The notes: a model not told the origin generated them from the letters alone. Counted from the stretch's first letter, positions 51,171 through 62,385 are shown. The stretch is 64,000 nt of DNA from Bicyclus anynana (GCF_947172395.1 NC_069110.1:2728001-2792000), one strand, 5' to 3'. Made by a program: numbers and translations.

Positions 51171-51369
51171 TGTGTTATACATTCGAAAGTGAAATTGTTG
51201 GTTTATTATGCTTTCATAGTTGAACCGATAAGCTGATTTAAAAAAATATTTTGGCTAAATTATCACCGAGTTACAAAGGCTATACGGTAATATTATATAC
51301 ATATGAAAAATTTTGAGACAAATGATACCTAACTGGTTGACATACGAGTAAAATATCTCCGAAACAAGA

Positions 51370-51735
51370 AAAGGATTCCTACCGGCAAAGACGTACCACT
51401 AACAGATTTATTCCTTGAGTAAAAACCGACACCCTATGGGTAGAATAAACTTGTCCAATTCCAAGTCTTAAGTTAATTTACAAAGCCTCCATAGCTCAAC
51501 GGTAAGAGCGGTCGGACTCATCACCGAGGGGTGGTGGTTCGGTCCCCGCCCCGTTGGTCTTTTGTCGTACTCATTCCTAATACAGTATTTTCCGACTAGT
51601 TGGAGGAATATTGGTAATATTTAAAAAAAAAAAGATATGGAAAATATACTTTTTAAAAAAAATAGAAAAGTCATCCAATCCGCTTCCATCTTACGACACT
51701 TACGAGTAACATCAGGTGAGATCTAAGTTAACTTG
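51370..51735 (+). mobile_element. SINE family C fragment with SINE B nested
   Basis: ATTCCTACCGGCAAAGACGT and AAACCGACACCCTATGGGT (family C middle) precede 51483-51605, a family B SINE with GCTCAACGGTAAGAGCGGTC and GGTGGTTCGGTCCCCGCCCC. Family C words resume at 51673 (ATCCAATCCGCTTCCATCTT, ATCAGGTGAGATC). Confidence 0.75.
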
Positions 51736-52038
51736 CTATTGAATAAAAAAGTGCATTTTTTAAACATGCAAACCTACAGACATACAAATCTTCTCATCAA
51801 TTATTATATTAGGATAAAATCAATATTCTTCGTCTGTTTTTGCGTTCGTTTCATCTTTTACTATACAAAGGTTTGGAAATAAAGTCCGCAATAATTTTAC
51901 ATTTGTTGGCGAAAAGCCAGCTGTAGTAGGTACCTCCTGAATCACTGAGCAACCGTACAGATGTAATATGTTCTGAGAGCTCGAACTCTTTGTCGGACGC
52001 AATGAAATATCATTTCATATGATATTTATTTACTACAG
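51736..52038. other. no recognised feature
   Basis: AT-rich; a 60-codon minus-strand frame has no motif. Confidence 0.3.
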
Positions 52039-52039
52039 C

Positions 52040-52765
52040 TCCTAAAATCCAAAATATTGGAACTTCACAGAGATAATAAGGATTTTAGTATAAAAAAGAA
52101 ACTGTTCGAAGTAGCAATATTAACATACACAACGTATGGGTGTCAATCATGGTCACTAAGTAAAGAAGAAGAGAATAAATTTTCAATCTGCCAGAGGAAG
52201 ATAGAAAGGAGCATGCTGGTAGTAAAGTCAATAATCGAGTAATCAATAAAAATATAAGGGAAAGTACAAAACTGACGGTTGTAATAAAAATAATCCGATC
52301 CTTTATATATAAATCGGCTGGCCATATTTTGTAGATTAAAGAACGAAATATAAAAAAAGGCAAAAATTGTTACAGAATGTGACAAAAGTGGCTAGGGGCG
52401 AAAAAATAAAAAGGGCACGTCAGAAAAAGAGATGGAGAGTTTTCTCCTAGGCCTGGATGCGAACGAATAGCCCGTAATAGAATACTATGAAAATAAAGGC
52501 CCCTACGGCGTAGGCCTCCTCTACGCCGTAGAGGTGACTTGTCAAATTGTTTATTTTTTCCGATAGTGATTGACTATTGTTTCGTTAATAATAATAATTA
52601 TTATTATTATAAAAGGATTTTTTATTTCATTATTTATTATTTCATTTTAGGAGCCCCAATAGCCAGATTTATTTTTTACGTTTGTCTGCCCAAACTATCC
52701 ATACCATATATATTTCTCGGAAAAGCCTACGTCCAGAAGTAGACGGATAGAGGCTGTTGATGTTG
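52040..52765 (+). mobile_element. old LINE copy (RTE relative) interrupted near its end
   Basis: KKKLFEVAILTYTTYGCQSW, SLSKEEENKFSICQRKIERS and ML reproduce the 'VLP.LTYG...W.L......L...QR..ERSML' region. AGHIL-like and RARQKKRWRVFS follow in other frames. The final AYVQK, stop, TDRG and (GATGTT) tail appear only after a 200-bp interruption at about 52505-52720. Many stops. Confidence 0.7.
52503..52531. repeat. GC-rich hairpin
   Basis: CTACGGCGTAG (52503-52513) and CTACGCCGTAG (52521-52531) pair perfectly over a seven-base loop, and each arm is itself nearly palindromic. Confidence 0.8.
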
Positions 52766-52804
52766 ATGACTATACTATGAGTAAACACAATACGCAGCGT
52801 GTTC

Positions 52805-52935
52805 AAACTTCAGAATTCGTTTATTTCAAGTAAGCTTACTTTAGATACAAGTGTTGGATGTTGGACACTTTTGAAACGTCAAGTGTGACTTTAGAGACTA
52901 TGTTACCTGTTCGAAATGAAGGTGCTGCTGAGAAG
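52805..52935 (-). mobile_element. Jockey-type LINE 3' UTR
   Basis: GAATTCGTTTATTTCAAGTA, CACTTTTGAAACGTCAAGTG and GGTGCTGCTGAGAAGAGC are the inverse of the 13.6-13.79 kb UTR. Confidence 0.65.
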
Positions 52936-53219
52936 AGCAGACAATTAACTTAACACTTTGTTTTGAAAATCATTATCTGCATTATTGTATCTTTACCATC
53001 AGACATAATTATTATTGTAGTAGCGCAAGCCTATAAACCTCATAAAGCATTTTTATGTACTCGTATTTTAAAGATATAAAACCAATGCGTATACTTATGT
53101 CTTCTAGCACGTTGCAGGTTGTGTAGTTCTTACCTGTAAAAAAAAAACATCGATTTAATTTTTGATTTATTTCTTTTGTCATAAAAGAGAAAGACGTAAA
53201 TACTAATTTTTATTTTAGT

Positions 53220-53330
53220 GAGCGTTGTTAGTTCAGAGACAAACCAATATGGTTACGGATCTCAAAGTACTGGGTTCGAGTCCTCGGTCGGGCTTTGAAA
53301 AGTGAAGTTTTTGTTTGTGCTAATCATTTC
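53220..53330 (+). mobile_element. tRNA-derived SINE head, another family
   Basis: AGCGTTGTTAGTTCAGAG (weak A box), GGGTTCGAGTCCTCGGTCGG (B box) and GAAGTTTTTGTTTGTGCTAA. Confidence 0.6.
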
Positions 53331-53477
53331 TAAACAACAGTCTGAAGTTGGGAAGATTTCTCTAATACCTCTCTCTATGTCACTCTAACTATGAATTTGT
53401 GGTCCAAGATTTTATTATAATTTATGTATAGTACTGATCGTTACACAGTTAAATACACAGTATAGGATTCGGCGATG

Positions 53478-53722
53478 TATGAGCGGGGCACATAGTTCGA
53501 AGATCCGATGGATGTTGGGGTCTCAAGGTGCTAGAATGGCAACCCTGCACTAGAGATCGCAGTGTTGGTCGACCTCCCACCGGGTGGACTGACAACATAG
53601 AGTCGCAGGGATTCGCTCGCTGGATGCAGGCGGCTCAGAATCATGATGTTTGGAAGTCCCTACAAAAGCCTATTTCCTGCAGTGGACGTCCATTGGCTGA
53701 TGTGATGACGATGATGATGTAC
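53478..53722 (+). mobile_element. RTE-type LINE 3' end
   Basis: GAGCGGGGCACATAGTTCGA, then LEWQPCTRDRSVGRPPTGW, a deletion at DDIKRVAG, ARWMQAAQNHDVWKSLQKP and the ATGATGACGATGATG tail. Confidence 0.9.
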
Positions 53723-53729
53723 ATTGTAT

Positions 53730-54315
53730 ACCCTATACATCCGTACCTCAAAATGGAACCCTTATAGGATCACTTTGTTATGAAAAAATAAAAAAATATC
53801 AACTATCGTCAATTAAGAAATTATAAATACAAAACAAACCACCGTCAAACACAGGAGCCGATCAAAAAGTAAATTATTAACCACCATACGAGGAAGGCAT
53901 TCGAACCATTATACAGAATCGTAATTTCAATTATCTGATCAAACAGACAGTTTCATTTCAAACAATATTATCTAATAGGCTTAAATTTCCACTGTTTCGC
54001 GGATTGACGTTACAGGCAGCTCTCGAACCCACCCGTAAATTGGTTCGGATTTTAACATCATCTCTTTGATATTTAGCGGATTTTGATATTCGATTGTCAA
54101 TTTCGCTGCAAATACAAACGTCGAGAGCATTACAGAGACTGATATTGACATCTACCTTTCGAAACTAACATCCACGGCAATTCTGATTTGTTGCAAATTG
54201 GATTTGCATGCGAATACCTATTTGGTAAAATCAGCTAAATATCTCACGCAAAATGTAGCTATGAAATAATTCACAGCCAACCAAAAACTTAGTATTTGTA
54301 AAATTTATTTTTGAC
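53730..54315. other. no recognised feature
   Basis: Slightly less AT-rich than average, with no motif. Confidence 0.35.
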
Positions 54316-54316
54316 T

Positions 54317-54500
54317 AGCGGATGCCCGCGACTTCGTCTGCGTGGAATTCACAAATCCCGCGGGATCTATGATTTATAGTAGGGATAAAAAGTAGTGTGT
54401 TTGTTAATCCAGGCTATAATCTATATCTATTTCAAATTTGAGTTAATTCGGTTTAGAAGTCGCTGCGTGAAAGAGTAATAAACATTCATACCGTCCAAAT
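54317..54500 (-). mobile_element. Helitron, most of 3' half
   Basis: CTAGCGGATGCCCGCGACTT, CGTCTGCGTGGAATTCAC, AAATCCCGCGGGATCTATG and AGTCGCTGCGTGAAAGAG. The CTAG terminus is intact on the minus strand. Confidence 0.75.
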
Positions 54501-54504
54501 TAAT

Positions 54505-54680
54505 TTAATACGACGGTTTAACATCGCTTTCAAACTGATCAGTAGGTAATATGGTAATGATTATGTAAGATATAGTAGTTAATAGTAGGTAATATGATGA
54601 TGATATGATGTTATTTTTCGCTTTTAGTTAAGTCGGTACGTTTTATGTTTTTGAAGTCGGTTGTATTTTTTTATATTTTT
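54505..54680 (-). repeat. interspersed repeat family I
   Basis: CATCGCTTTCAAACTGATCA, GTAGGTAATATGG and TTTGAAGTCGGTTGTATTTT. A TAATATGATGATGATATGAT duplication lies in the middle. Confidence 0.5.
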
Positions 54681-54914
54681 TTTTTATTTTTTCATGTTTA
54701 TTGTAATTATACTAGATTTAGATCCAGGCAACAAAAAATTCCTCCTCTCTCTAACAAAAAAAAAGAATTAAAAAATTTGTAAAACAACGACGAAATTCTG
54801 AGGTAACAAACATTAAAAAAAGAAAAAAAAACATTCGTGTCGAATGGAGAACCTCATCTTGTTTTTGAAGCTGGTTTAAAAATCATTAATTTCGACAAAT
54901 TACTATGACCATAA

Positions 54915-54995
54915 TCTTATAATATCATTACCTGACTTTTCGAAAGTGCTTGTAAACTAAGCCTAATTGAAATAAATAAATATTGACTATGGACT
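54915..54995 (+). mobile_element. Jockey-type LINE 3' end
   Basis: CCTGACTTTTCGAAAGTGCT, TGTAAACTAAGCCTAATTG and AAATAAATAAATATTGACTA. Confidence 0.65.
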
Positions 54996-55240
54996 CGCAA
55001 AAGGTATGTCTATTCATCTCAAGCTCTTAACCAATCTGAGTACGAGTATATCGGTGAGCGAGTAATTAGTTCGGCGACAACTAGAGGAAGCGTATTACAT
55101 CCGGTAGGAACTACGGACGCTACACCCAGTGTGTGCAAATTAGCGGAATAGCCTTGCTAACAATGCCTCAAAGCTCCACAGTATCGATTCTAGACAGCAA
55201 ATCTTACCAGATGAGTGTTCGGTACTAGATTTTGTAGAAT

Positions 55241-55740
55241 GGGGATGATGACTAGGTTTGAATATATTGATTTTTATGATACATTCGGGTAAATAAGGTC
55301 AATGTTAACTCATTTATACATAAAAAGCAAAGATTGACTGTATATTTGCAAAATAAATACGATTATAAAATTTCAAAATCTATTAAAAATCTTTAATCGT
55401 AATTAGATGAAAATTCATACAGTTTTAGCTTCCTTACATTAATTGTGACATTTTTTAATAAATGAACTATAAATATAAACGCAGAAATAACAAAGATATT
55501 AGTAATTTTGTTTCAACGCCCATAAAAATTAAACGATCATTAATTGCCTACGACGTCATAAGTTCGTACCATTTTGTATGGGGCGTTTTTCAGGGATCCG
55601 CGGCAGCGCCGCAAATCTGACCCTTTAAATCCCTGTAACTCCAAAAGTAATGATCGCAGATACCCTGTTACTTTTACAAAATTGATTTACTATTAACATT
55701 CTCTAAATTTATATACAATTAAAAAAACTGTCATCATCCC
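55241..55740. mobile_element. MITE family H, 500 bp
   Basis: Inverted ends GGGGATGATGACTAGG and CTGTCATCATCCC; subterminal TTGAATATATTGATTTTTAT and AAATTGATTTACTATTAACA match the 7.5-kb copy. The interior GC-rich GGATCCGCGGCAGCGCCGC is not coding. Confidence 0.75.
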
Positions 55741-55829
55741 TATTCCAATTTGACTTTATTTATGTATTCTCTTCTATTTGTATCTGTCTCTCAATAGCTT
55801 TCGATTCATTGCATTGTACATAACCATTT

Positions 55830-56180
55830 CTAACCCCGCAAAAAGAGGGGTGTTATAAGTTTGACGTGTCTGTCTGTCTGTCTGTCAGTCTGTCTGTGAC
55901 ACCATAGCTCCCGAACGGATGAAGCGATTTTTTTTTCTATTAAAGTTGTGTGCACTTATGTGCCAGTGTTCTTAGACATGTTTGATTAAAATCGGTTGAG
56001 CAGTTTAAAAATTGTGGGGGGGTGAAAGTGGGGAAGAATCACCGAATGTATGCAAATATACTCGAGTGGGGTCTCAATTGAAAGCGCACTGAAAGAGAAT
56101 ATTGGTGAATGGAGAGTGTAGTTAGTAATTTCATGACTTTCGGAGATTTTGCAAAATTTTAATTTTATTAAAAGATAGAA
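55830..56180 (+). repeat. interspersed repeat family F
   Basis: Same blocks as 5995-6345 inverted: AGAGGGGTGTTATAAGTTTG, (GTCT)n, CACCATAGCTCCCGAACGGA, CTCGAGTGGGGTCTCAATTG and AAAGCGCACTGAAAGAGAAT. Confidence 0.7.
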
Positions 56181-56374
56181 TAGGTATTGTAAGCTATTCT
56201 TAAAAGCTATAAAAGTGATATATTCCAGCATGTACTCTTTTGTTAAATCTTCAACGGATTAAGTACTGTTTTCGATTAAAGGTGTATAATAAAATATTAT
56301 AATTTATACTATACAAATACTATAAATTATAATTTATCCTTGCATTCCACGGAATATCCACTGGATGGAAAACT

Positions 56375-56585
56375 ACGCAGCAGTCTAATTCACTAACTTA
56401 AACGTATGTTCGTTAACATATTATACGAAATTGAGATTCTATAATGGTTTAAGTAACAAATGTCACCCGGTGCTTATTGGTGGATATCGTACAGTAGGTA
56501 GATAACATATTTTCTCAATTTATTTAACATTTATTTTAATAGCTTCATAATAAAGATCAAAATAGTAAGTAGGCCAGCAGAAGGT
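56375..56585 (+). repeat. interspersed repeat family E
   Basis: GCAGTCTAATTCACTAACTT, AAATTGAGATTCTATAATGG, TGTCACCCGGTGCTTATTGG and GGATATCGTACAGTAGG. Confidence 0.75.
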
Positions 56586-56944
56586 GAAACAATGGACTGA
56601 TAGTACCTACGTATATACAGATCGAATATCTCTTGAGCATACGTGATGAGGATAATAATTAACCCGAGTAAAATCTCTGCCCATATTGGAAACCTTGTCA
56701 AAGGCGAAAGCCAGTGACGCCAATTCAATCGAAATTAATCAAGCCTTGCCTAAAGGAGAAACCCTTGCCTAAAGGTTTCTAAAAGCAAACTAGCCTCGAG
56801 GGAAATACGTAAGACTCTTGAAACTTTGTGAAATAATATAAAATATGTGGTTTACGAAAAACTAGTAAACACTTTTTTATGACATACTAAACTTAAAAAT
56901 TAACTAAAATAATTTTAAAAGTAACAATTATATTAACTTATATT
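56586..56944. other. no recognised feature
   Basis: A short local duplication (CTTGCCTAAAGGAGAAACC with CTTGCCTAAAGGTTTC, 56744-56780) is the only structure seen. Confidence 0.35.
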
Positions 56945-57215
56945 ATTATCAAAATACTTGGACCTTGCTCACGAGATTACCTCCATGTGGAATGTTGAGT
57001 CAACTGTTATTGTTCCGATAGTTGTTTCAGTCAATGGTCTTATAGCGAAAAGTTTCGACCAACATCTTAAAAAGCTTTCACTTAACTGTTGGATATAGAA
57101 AAGCATATCTGAGACGGCGCGTATTGTGAGGATGTTCCTCACTCTGGAGCCCTGACCACCAGTTAAGTGGGCACTCAAATGTCCCGTACCGGGAGGGTTT
57201 ATTTTTTTATAAATT
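56945..57215 (+). mobile_element. non-LTR retrotransposon C-terminal fragment
   Basis: From about 56955 the frame reads LDLAHEIT, MWNVESTVIVPIVVSVNGL, IAKSFDQHLKKLSLN and later TRRIVRMFLTLEP-like sequence, then the UTR AGCCCTGACCACCAGTTAAG. Same family as 38520-38945. Confidence 0.75.
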
Positions 57216-57579
57216 TTTAATAGTGTTTTGTAATATATTTTTATATTAAGATTGTTAAAAATTAAAAAAAAAAGGTAAATAAATAAATGAGAGATAAAAA
57301 AATATTATCTTGTTATTAGCAGGGTACAAGTACAATAATTTAAACTTCTTTATGACACAAACAAATACAAATACTTTCTTAAATAAAATTGAAATTAATA
57401 TAATTATCCTAATATTAATACAAATATTATTATTGAAATGTTTGCCACTTTGAGAGTTACGTCCCTTAAAAATAGAAAGACGGAACCCTTATAGATTCAA
57501 TTTGTTGTTTATCTGACTATACCAGTTAAGCCATTATAAATTTAAACTAATAAAAATATATTCGTTATCTAAAAATATA
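57216..57579. other. no recognised feature
   Basis: Poly-A and AAAT-rich run after the LINE, otherwise unassigned. Confidence 0.35.
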
Positions 57580-57745
57580 GTTCGAATAGTTGATGGACGT
57601 TAGGATCTTAGAGTACCAAGATGCTGGGAAGTTTCCCCCTCCTCTTTAGGAAGACCGAAGACATAAGCAGGTTGCAGATAGCTCAGAACCGTCATAGTTT
57701 GGAAATCCTTAAGGGAGGTCTTTGGTCAGCAGTGCATGTTAATAG
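57580..57745 (+). mobile_element. very old RTE-type fragment
   Basis: TTCGAATAGTTGATGGACGT, GGAAGACCGAAGACATAAGC, CAGATAGCTCAGAACCGTCA and GTTTGGAAATCCTTAA follow the order of the RTE 3' end with many changes. Confidence 0.6.
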
Positions 57746-58145
57746 GATTTATATTGATAAAAAAATAATGTAGAACCCAATTTCAGTAGTTCATCGTTAT
57801 AATTTTTATGAACCACAGACTATTTTTTTAAAAAGGGAGGATTAAAAGCTTCGCGTTCCGTTAATTGAGATTCGTGAAACCATAGACATCCTAAAAATAA
57901 CATACACAAAATGTTTTACGCAAAAATACAGGATAACTAAAAATTGGCAAAGGGATCGATGCAATTGGCCCGCAGCGGGACGAGCTAAATATGCAATATT
58001 TTATTAAATGGAAATCTAAAAATCTGATATTTCAAAGCATAGCCGAGCTTTTTTTGAAAGCAAATATTGCACACGCTATAGTTTTAGGTTCGGCGATTGA
58101 GAATCTAGTTGCTTCTTCGAACTTATTATCGAACCGTGATAGGGC
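57746..58145. other. no recognised feature
   Basis: Nothing identified. Confidence 0.35.
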
Positions 58146-58345
58146 TATGACAGCCCAGTAGACCATAGGTTACCATGGCCGGATTCGAACCTAGACTCTC
58201 CGAAATAATAATTTCGGAGAGTCTAGGTTCGAATCTAGTACGGAGCATGCAACTCCAACTTTTCAGTTATGTGCATTTTAAGAATATCATGTGTCTCAAA
58301 CGGTAAAGGAAAAACATCGTGAGGAAACTCGCATACAGTAGGTAA
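58146..58345 (+). mobile_element. SINE family A with palindromic B-box region
   Basis: ATGACAGCCCAGTAGACCAT opens the head. The B-box region is present twice in opposite orientation: 58182-58206 and 58211-58235 are exact inverse complements separated by AATA. The SINE then continues GCATGCAACTCCAACTTTTC, GTGTCTCAAACGGTAAAGG and ends near GAAACTCGCATACAG. Confidence 0.9.
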
Positions 58346-58884
58346 AGGAAAAACTATCCTCTTTAAACAGAGCAAAAGATAATTCCTTTCATCTCTAAAT
58401 AACGAATAGATCGTGCTAGGAGTAATTGGTACGACAAATTACCAACGGAATGAAATCACTTTAGACTTTAGACCCCTCGGATGTGTGTTACGTTTCTTAG
58501 CCACGGACCCTTTATATGCACGGGCTACAATAACTCCCTGTTTAACACTTTAGTATTTACGAAATACTACTCAGTATAGTAAGTACTGCAGTCATATACC
58601 GCTCCAAGGAAGTAGCATCGAATCAATATACGATCTCTTAATTTGATAAAAACCGAGCCTATAGAAAGTCATTAAGGCACAATGGATCCGCAAAATCGCT
58701 GATCGCTGATAAAAGTATTGTGTGTGGTTTAACCCTAAATGGGACTGGGTTTCTGTCGACAAACATCGCCTTTTGAAATGTTTAAAACGCAAAATTTACC
58801 ATTTAATTGATACATAAATACATGGTTATTTCATATTACAAAACAAACCCTAAGGGTAGGAAAACAGGGGATGATTGATTGCTT
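58346..58884. other. no recognised feature
   Basis: No gene or shared repeat. Confidence 0.35.
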
Positions 58885-59130
58885 ACTTACATTCGCGTAA
58901 CTTTTTATAGAGTAGTCCGATTTAGACAATTATTTTTATTACATTTTCTACCAGCTGATCACTTTGAAGTCGGTGCCAAGCCCGTGTTGTATAATTTTAA
59001 GTCGTTTCTAGGAAAAAACACCATTTAAGAAAAACATGACTTCGGAACCAAAATTAGACTTGGCACCTCCTTCAAAGTAGGTAGAAAATATAATGTTATC
59101 TATTTATGTTTATGTTTTGAAGTCGATTGT
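58885..59130 (-). repeat. interspersed repeat family I, inverted
   Basis: CGCGTAACTTTTTATAGAGT, TCTACCAGCTGATCACTTTG, AAGTCGGTGCCAAGCCCG and TTTGAAGTCGATTGTATT are the inverse of the 24.9-25.1 kb words. Confidence 0.6.
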
Positions 59131-59164
59131 ATTAAAAAAAATGTTTATGCTATTAAACCGATTG

Positions 59165-59515
59165 TCACCTAGATCTGACAAAAAATTAATGTCTCACTAT
59201 AAGTATACCAAGATTTTTCAGTGGTGTTCTCTATTCGTACTAAGTTCTGGGAGGGTCACTTGATAGGTTCATGATCATCATCATCATCATTAACAGCTGA
59301 TGGACGTCCGTTGCTGGACATAAGCCTCTTGCTTGGATTTCCAAACAAAACGGTCTTGAGCCGCCAGCATCCAGCGGCTCCCTGCAACCCGCTTGATATC
59401 CTCAATCCACCTATTGGGGGGTCAACACTGCACAAGACACCAGATATACCCAGGAACGCCACTTTAGTACAACAGAGATGCAGAACTCGCCTAAAGATAA
59501 CTTCTCTAATCGTTC
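59165..59515 (+). repeat. interspersed repeat family M, split by RTE fragment
   Basis: CCAAGATTTTTCAGTGGTGT and TCGTACTAAGTTCTGGGAGG lie left of the RTE. GAACGCCACTTTAGTACAAC and GAGATGCAGAACTCGCC lie right. The 44.44-kb copy has the same parts uninterrupted. Confidence 0.65.
59274..59440 (-). mobile_element. RTE-type LINE 3' end inserted in family M
   Basis: (CATCAT)n, GCTGATGGACGTCCGTTGCT, GGCTCCCTGCAACCCGC and CAATCCACCTATTGGGGGG, i.e. the last about 50 codons of an RTE relative. Confidence 0.85.
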
Positions 59516-60164
59516 TGCATTTCCTAATTCATCGCATGCACTTTGTAGATATTGTTTTCATCATAATGTCACAAGGATTCTGGATATGAAAGACAAAGAC
59601 AAGGACAACTATGTCTCGGTCTTCTTTGTTCTTAGTCGCATCTAACACAGCTCTCTGTGCACCTGCCATAAATTGTTTGTGGAATTCGAGCCTTGGATCG
59701 AAATCTCTGTTACAATACGTTGGTAGTGATGCAGTACAATAAACCTGCTACATATTGAATTTCAGCGCAATCCAAAACCTACACAACTAACTACGACGAC
59801 TACTGTTACTGAGTGCAACACGGAATAGTCGCAATTTATTAATTCCGCCAATCACGGTAATTCTCGTTGGCTCCGATAACAGTGATTGGTTCACTTGTTT
59901 CACGTTACTACAGTGTTGGTACGCATTTAGCGAACCGTAATCCAATCAAATGTTTAAAATAAGCTGGAAAATGGTGTTAGCCTATATTTTATAGACCTAT
60001 CTATCTCATAAGTCACGTAAAATTTCGAGTCGACGTTAATGTTTTGGGAAGTCAAAGTATGAATCTTCAGTATTACTATTTTCATAAAGAGTTGTTTCAT
60101 TTTTTTTTTAAAGAATATTTGCCATATTTTTTATAATATGACCAATATTCCCATTCCCCTCCAA
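59516..60164. other. no recognised gene
   Basis: Contains paired CCAAT-type words (GCCAATCACGG at 59849-59859, GTGATTGGTTC at 59881-59891) near an A/G-balanced stretch. No frame is supported. Confidence 0.3.
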
Positions 60165-60290
60165 CTAGTCAGGAATGACTGTGCTAGGAGTGGGTATGAC
60201 AATTGACCAACGGGGTGAGGATTGAACCACCACCCCTCGGTGATGAATCCAACCACTCTTAGCGTTGAGCTATTAAGACTCATTCTCAGA
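60165..60290 (-). mobile_element. tRNA-derived SINE, family B
   Basis: Inverse of 9.2 kb: TGCTAGGAGTGGGTATGACA, CAACGGGGTGAGGATTGAAC and CTCTTAGCGTTGAGCTATTA. Confidence 0.85.
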
Positions 60291-60900
60291 CCAATTACTG
60301 TATAAGACCTGCCTCGCTAGACGTTACTTTTCTATCAAAGTATATGATCAACGATCTAATGCGATTATAAAAACTGTCTCTATATAATCGATGTTAAATA
60401 GTTGTAGTCGTGTTCGTCGGTTAAAGAGCTCCGTAAAAATACCTTTTAGTGTAATTTAATTGTGTAAAAAACGGGCAAAAATTTCTAGTTGTGTATAAAA
60501 TATATACAAAATCTAAGCTCGTTTTCCTCAGAAAATGACAGACAATTTTGTTCGTGACTATGAGTGCGATACAGGTCCTTCTATAATTGGTCTGAGGGCT
60601 CATTGGAGCCCTTGTGGCTCTTATTTTTGTCTGGATTTAGAAAAATACAGGAAAAACTGATTTCTGCGTTTTAACCCTCTATTTTTAATATTACCCTCAT
60701 TCAGAGCACTTCGAGTCTCTCACACCAAACAAAGGTCTTCAATATAAGGGAAAAGGTGAAGTGATGCTCAAAAATATAGATACTGAATTAATAAGATAGT
60801 GTGGTTACAGGTAACTTTACCAGTACGTCTGGGCGGCATTGCATCAGCATTCGCAAAATTTCTGACGTTAGTTTATGTACCGTTCTTGTCCTCGGTCCAC
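60291..60900. other. no recognised feature
   Basis: No motif or shared repeat. Confidence 0.3.
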
Positions 60901-60984
60901 GCCACGGAAAAAATAAACAGGAAAATTTTTGCATCCACACTGGTTAACTTTGAAGTACAATAAAGACCGAGAGCATGAATGTTT

Positions 60985-61142
60985 GGAAAACAGCTTGTTC
61001 GACTGATTTGCCAAAAAGTTTATTTTCCCAGAGTCAGTGGGATGAGCCGCTTTGCAGACTAGTAAGTGAGCAACTTATAAATACCTCCGCTGCGGAGCGT
61101 GCCCATTTGCTGGCTGTGGAAGAATGGGAATCAGGCTTTTAG
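60985..61142 (+). mobile_element. retrotransposon coding fragment (LAVEEWESG motif)
   Basis: The frame to the stop at 61140-61142 reads STDLPKSLFSQSQWDEPLC, RLVSEQLINTSAAERAHLL and AVEEWESGF. The 'W D . . . C . . . . . . L . . . . . . . . . . A R . L A V . . . E S G . W L' pattern is common in non-LTR polyproteins of insects (family knowledge). No flanking domain is preserved. Confidence 0.55.
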
Positions 61143-61164
61143 CTATAAGCCAATATGAAAAATA

Positions 61165-61250
61165 TGAACTGATCCGAGATGGGATTCAAACTCAGGACCT
61201 CTCTTGTGTGAAACAATGCACTACCAACTGTACCGGAGAGATCGTCAAGA
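61165..61250 (-). mobile_element. tRNA-derived SINE head
   Basis: Inverse reading: TCTCTCCGGTACAGTTGG, TAGTGCATTG and GGTCCTGAGTTTGAATCCC (B box). No body follows. Confidence 0.6.
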
Positions 61251-61794
61251 CACCAAACAAACACAGTTATCACTCGTCGTCACTTCGTCAATAGCGATAG
61301 ATCATTCCTATTTTTACCCGGTTTTTTAGCTGCGAATAGGCTAGCTTTCGGTCTACGAAACCCTAAAAATAAACAATAACTGAAAATTTTACTTAGACCG
61401 CTTTCGTTCGCAGGACGATAATGTGTAAAGTCGTGACTCGTGGACCCGTAGCGCTATGTAATATTCACAAGTAGCTGGCACATTGCCGGCACCGACAGAT
61501 GTGCACCGGGGATTGCTCGCTGTTATAATCGAGTATTTCAAACGTTTCAACCTATTTCAACCTTGTCAACTACGATTACTTGTCAATTGCACACAAGTCA
61601 ACTTGTCGGACATAGTGATTTAGTCTTTACGTCCCATACGTACGTTTGATACGACGTGGTATTGAATCGGTAAATTGAAACATCATTCATCATTTGGACG
61701 GCAGTGTGTAGTGACCGTTGTTTCTACAACCACGGTCGTGGTTCAATTCTCATAACTGTTTTTTTTCCTTGAAGTATGATCATGGTTTTTACGT
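61251..61794. other. no recognised feature
   Basis: No motif found. Confidence 0.3.
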
Positions 61795-61804
61795 AGAGTT
61801 TTTT

Positions 61805-61977
61805 TTTATGGTAGGGGTAGGGTAGAGGTAGGTTTGGATAGGGGTAGTTTGGGTAGGTCGAGGTAGGGTACGGGTAGGTGTAGGGTAGGAGTAAAGTAGG
61901 GTACGGTAGATGTAGGTGTAGGGTGAGAGTTGAAGATAGGGAATGAGTCAAAGTGAAGCTTGACCGGGTCCGCTAGT
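61805..61977 (+). mobile_element. Helitron-like element end with GGGTA repeats
   Basis: A degenerate GGGTA/GGGGTA tract (61809-61930) leads to AAGTGAAGCTTGACCGGG and TCCGCTAG. CTAG is the 3' terminus. The minus-strand Pro-Tyr-rich frame is the repeat translated. Confidence 0.75.
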
Positions 61978-62158
61978 TAGTACTCGTATATAAATACGCT
62001 ACAGGCTATGCGTACGCATATTTTGGATCTAGATCGTGATGTGTGTATTATTTATTTATATTATTTTGTTATTGTTTGTTACTTATTTATATAATTACTG
62101 CTCCGGTATAAGGTGGTGGGTTAAGATGATAAGATTCGATTATGTAACGGATTTCTGT

Positions 62159-62385
62159 CATTCATCAACATCATTAACAACCCATATTCGGCTAACCCCT
62201 GTGAGAGGACACTCATTCGCATCATTGGCTGAGAATGAGTCTCCTCTCAGAATGAGAGGAGTAGGGCCTTAGTCCACCGCGCTGACCAAAATGCGGATTG
62301 GCAGACTCCAAACACGTAGAGAATTAAGAAAATTCTCATGTACGCAGTTTTACTCACAATGTTTTTTCACGTTAGAAACACGTGA
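62159..62385 (-). mobile_element. tRNA-derived SINE, family A, 3' half
   Basis: CATCAACATCATTAACAACC, GAGTCTCCTCTCAGAATGAG, GCGGATTGGCAGACTCC and the GAAACACGTGATC break. An extra GAGAATGAGTCTCC duplication lies at 62230. Confidence 0.85.

Noticed and set aside
61724..61951. Pro-Tyr-Leu-rich protein frames on the minus strand (also 21046-21471 and 50843-51145)
   Set aside because: They are translations of the GGGTA/GGGGTA repeat tract of Helitron-like elements.
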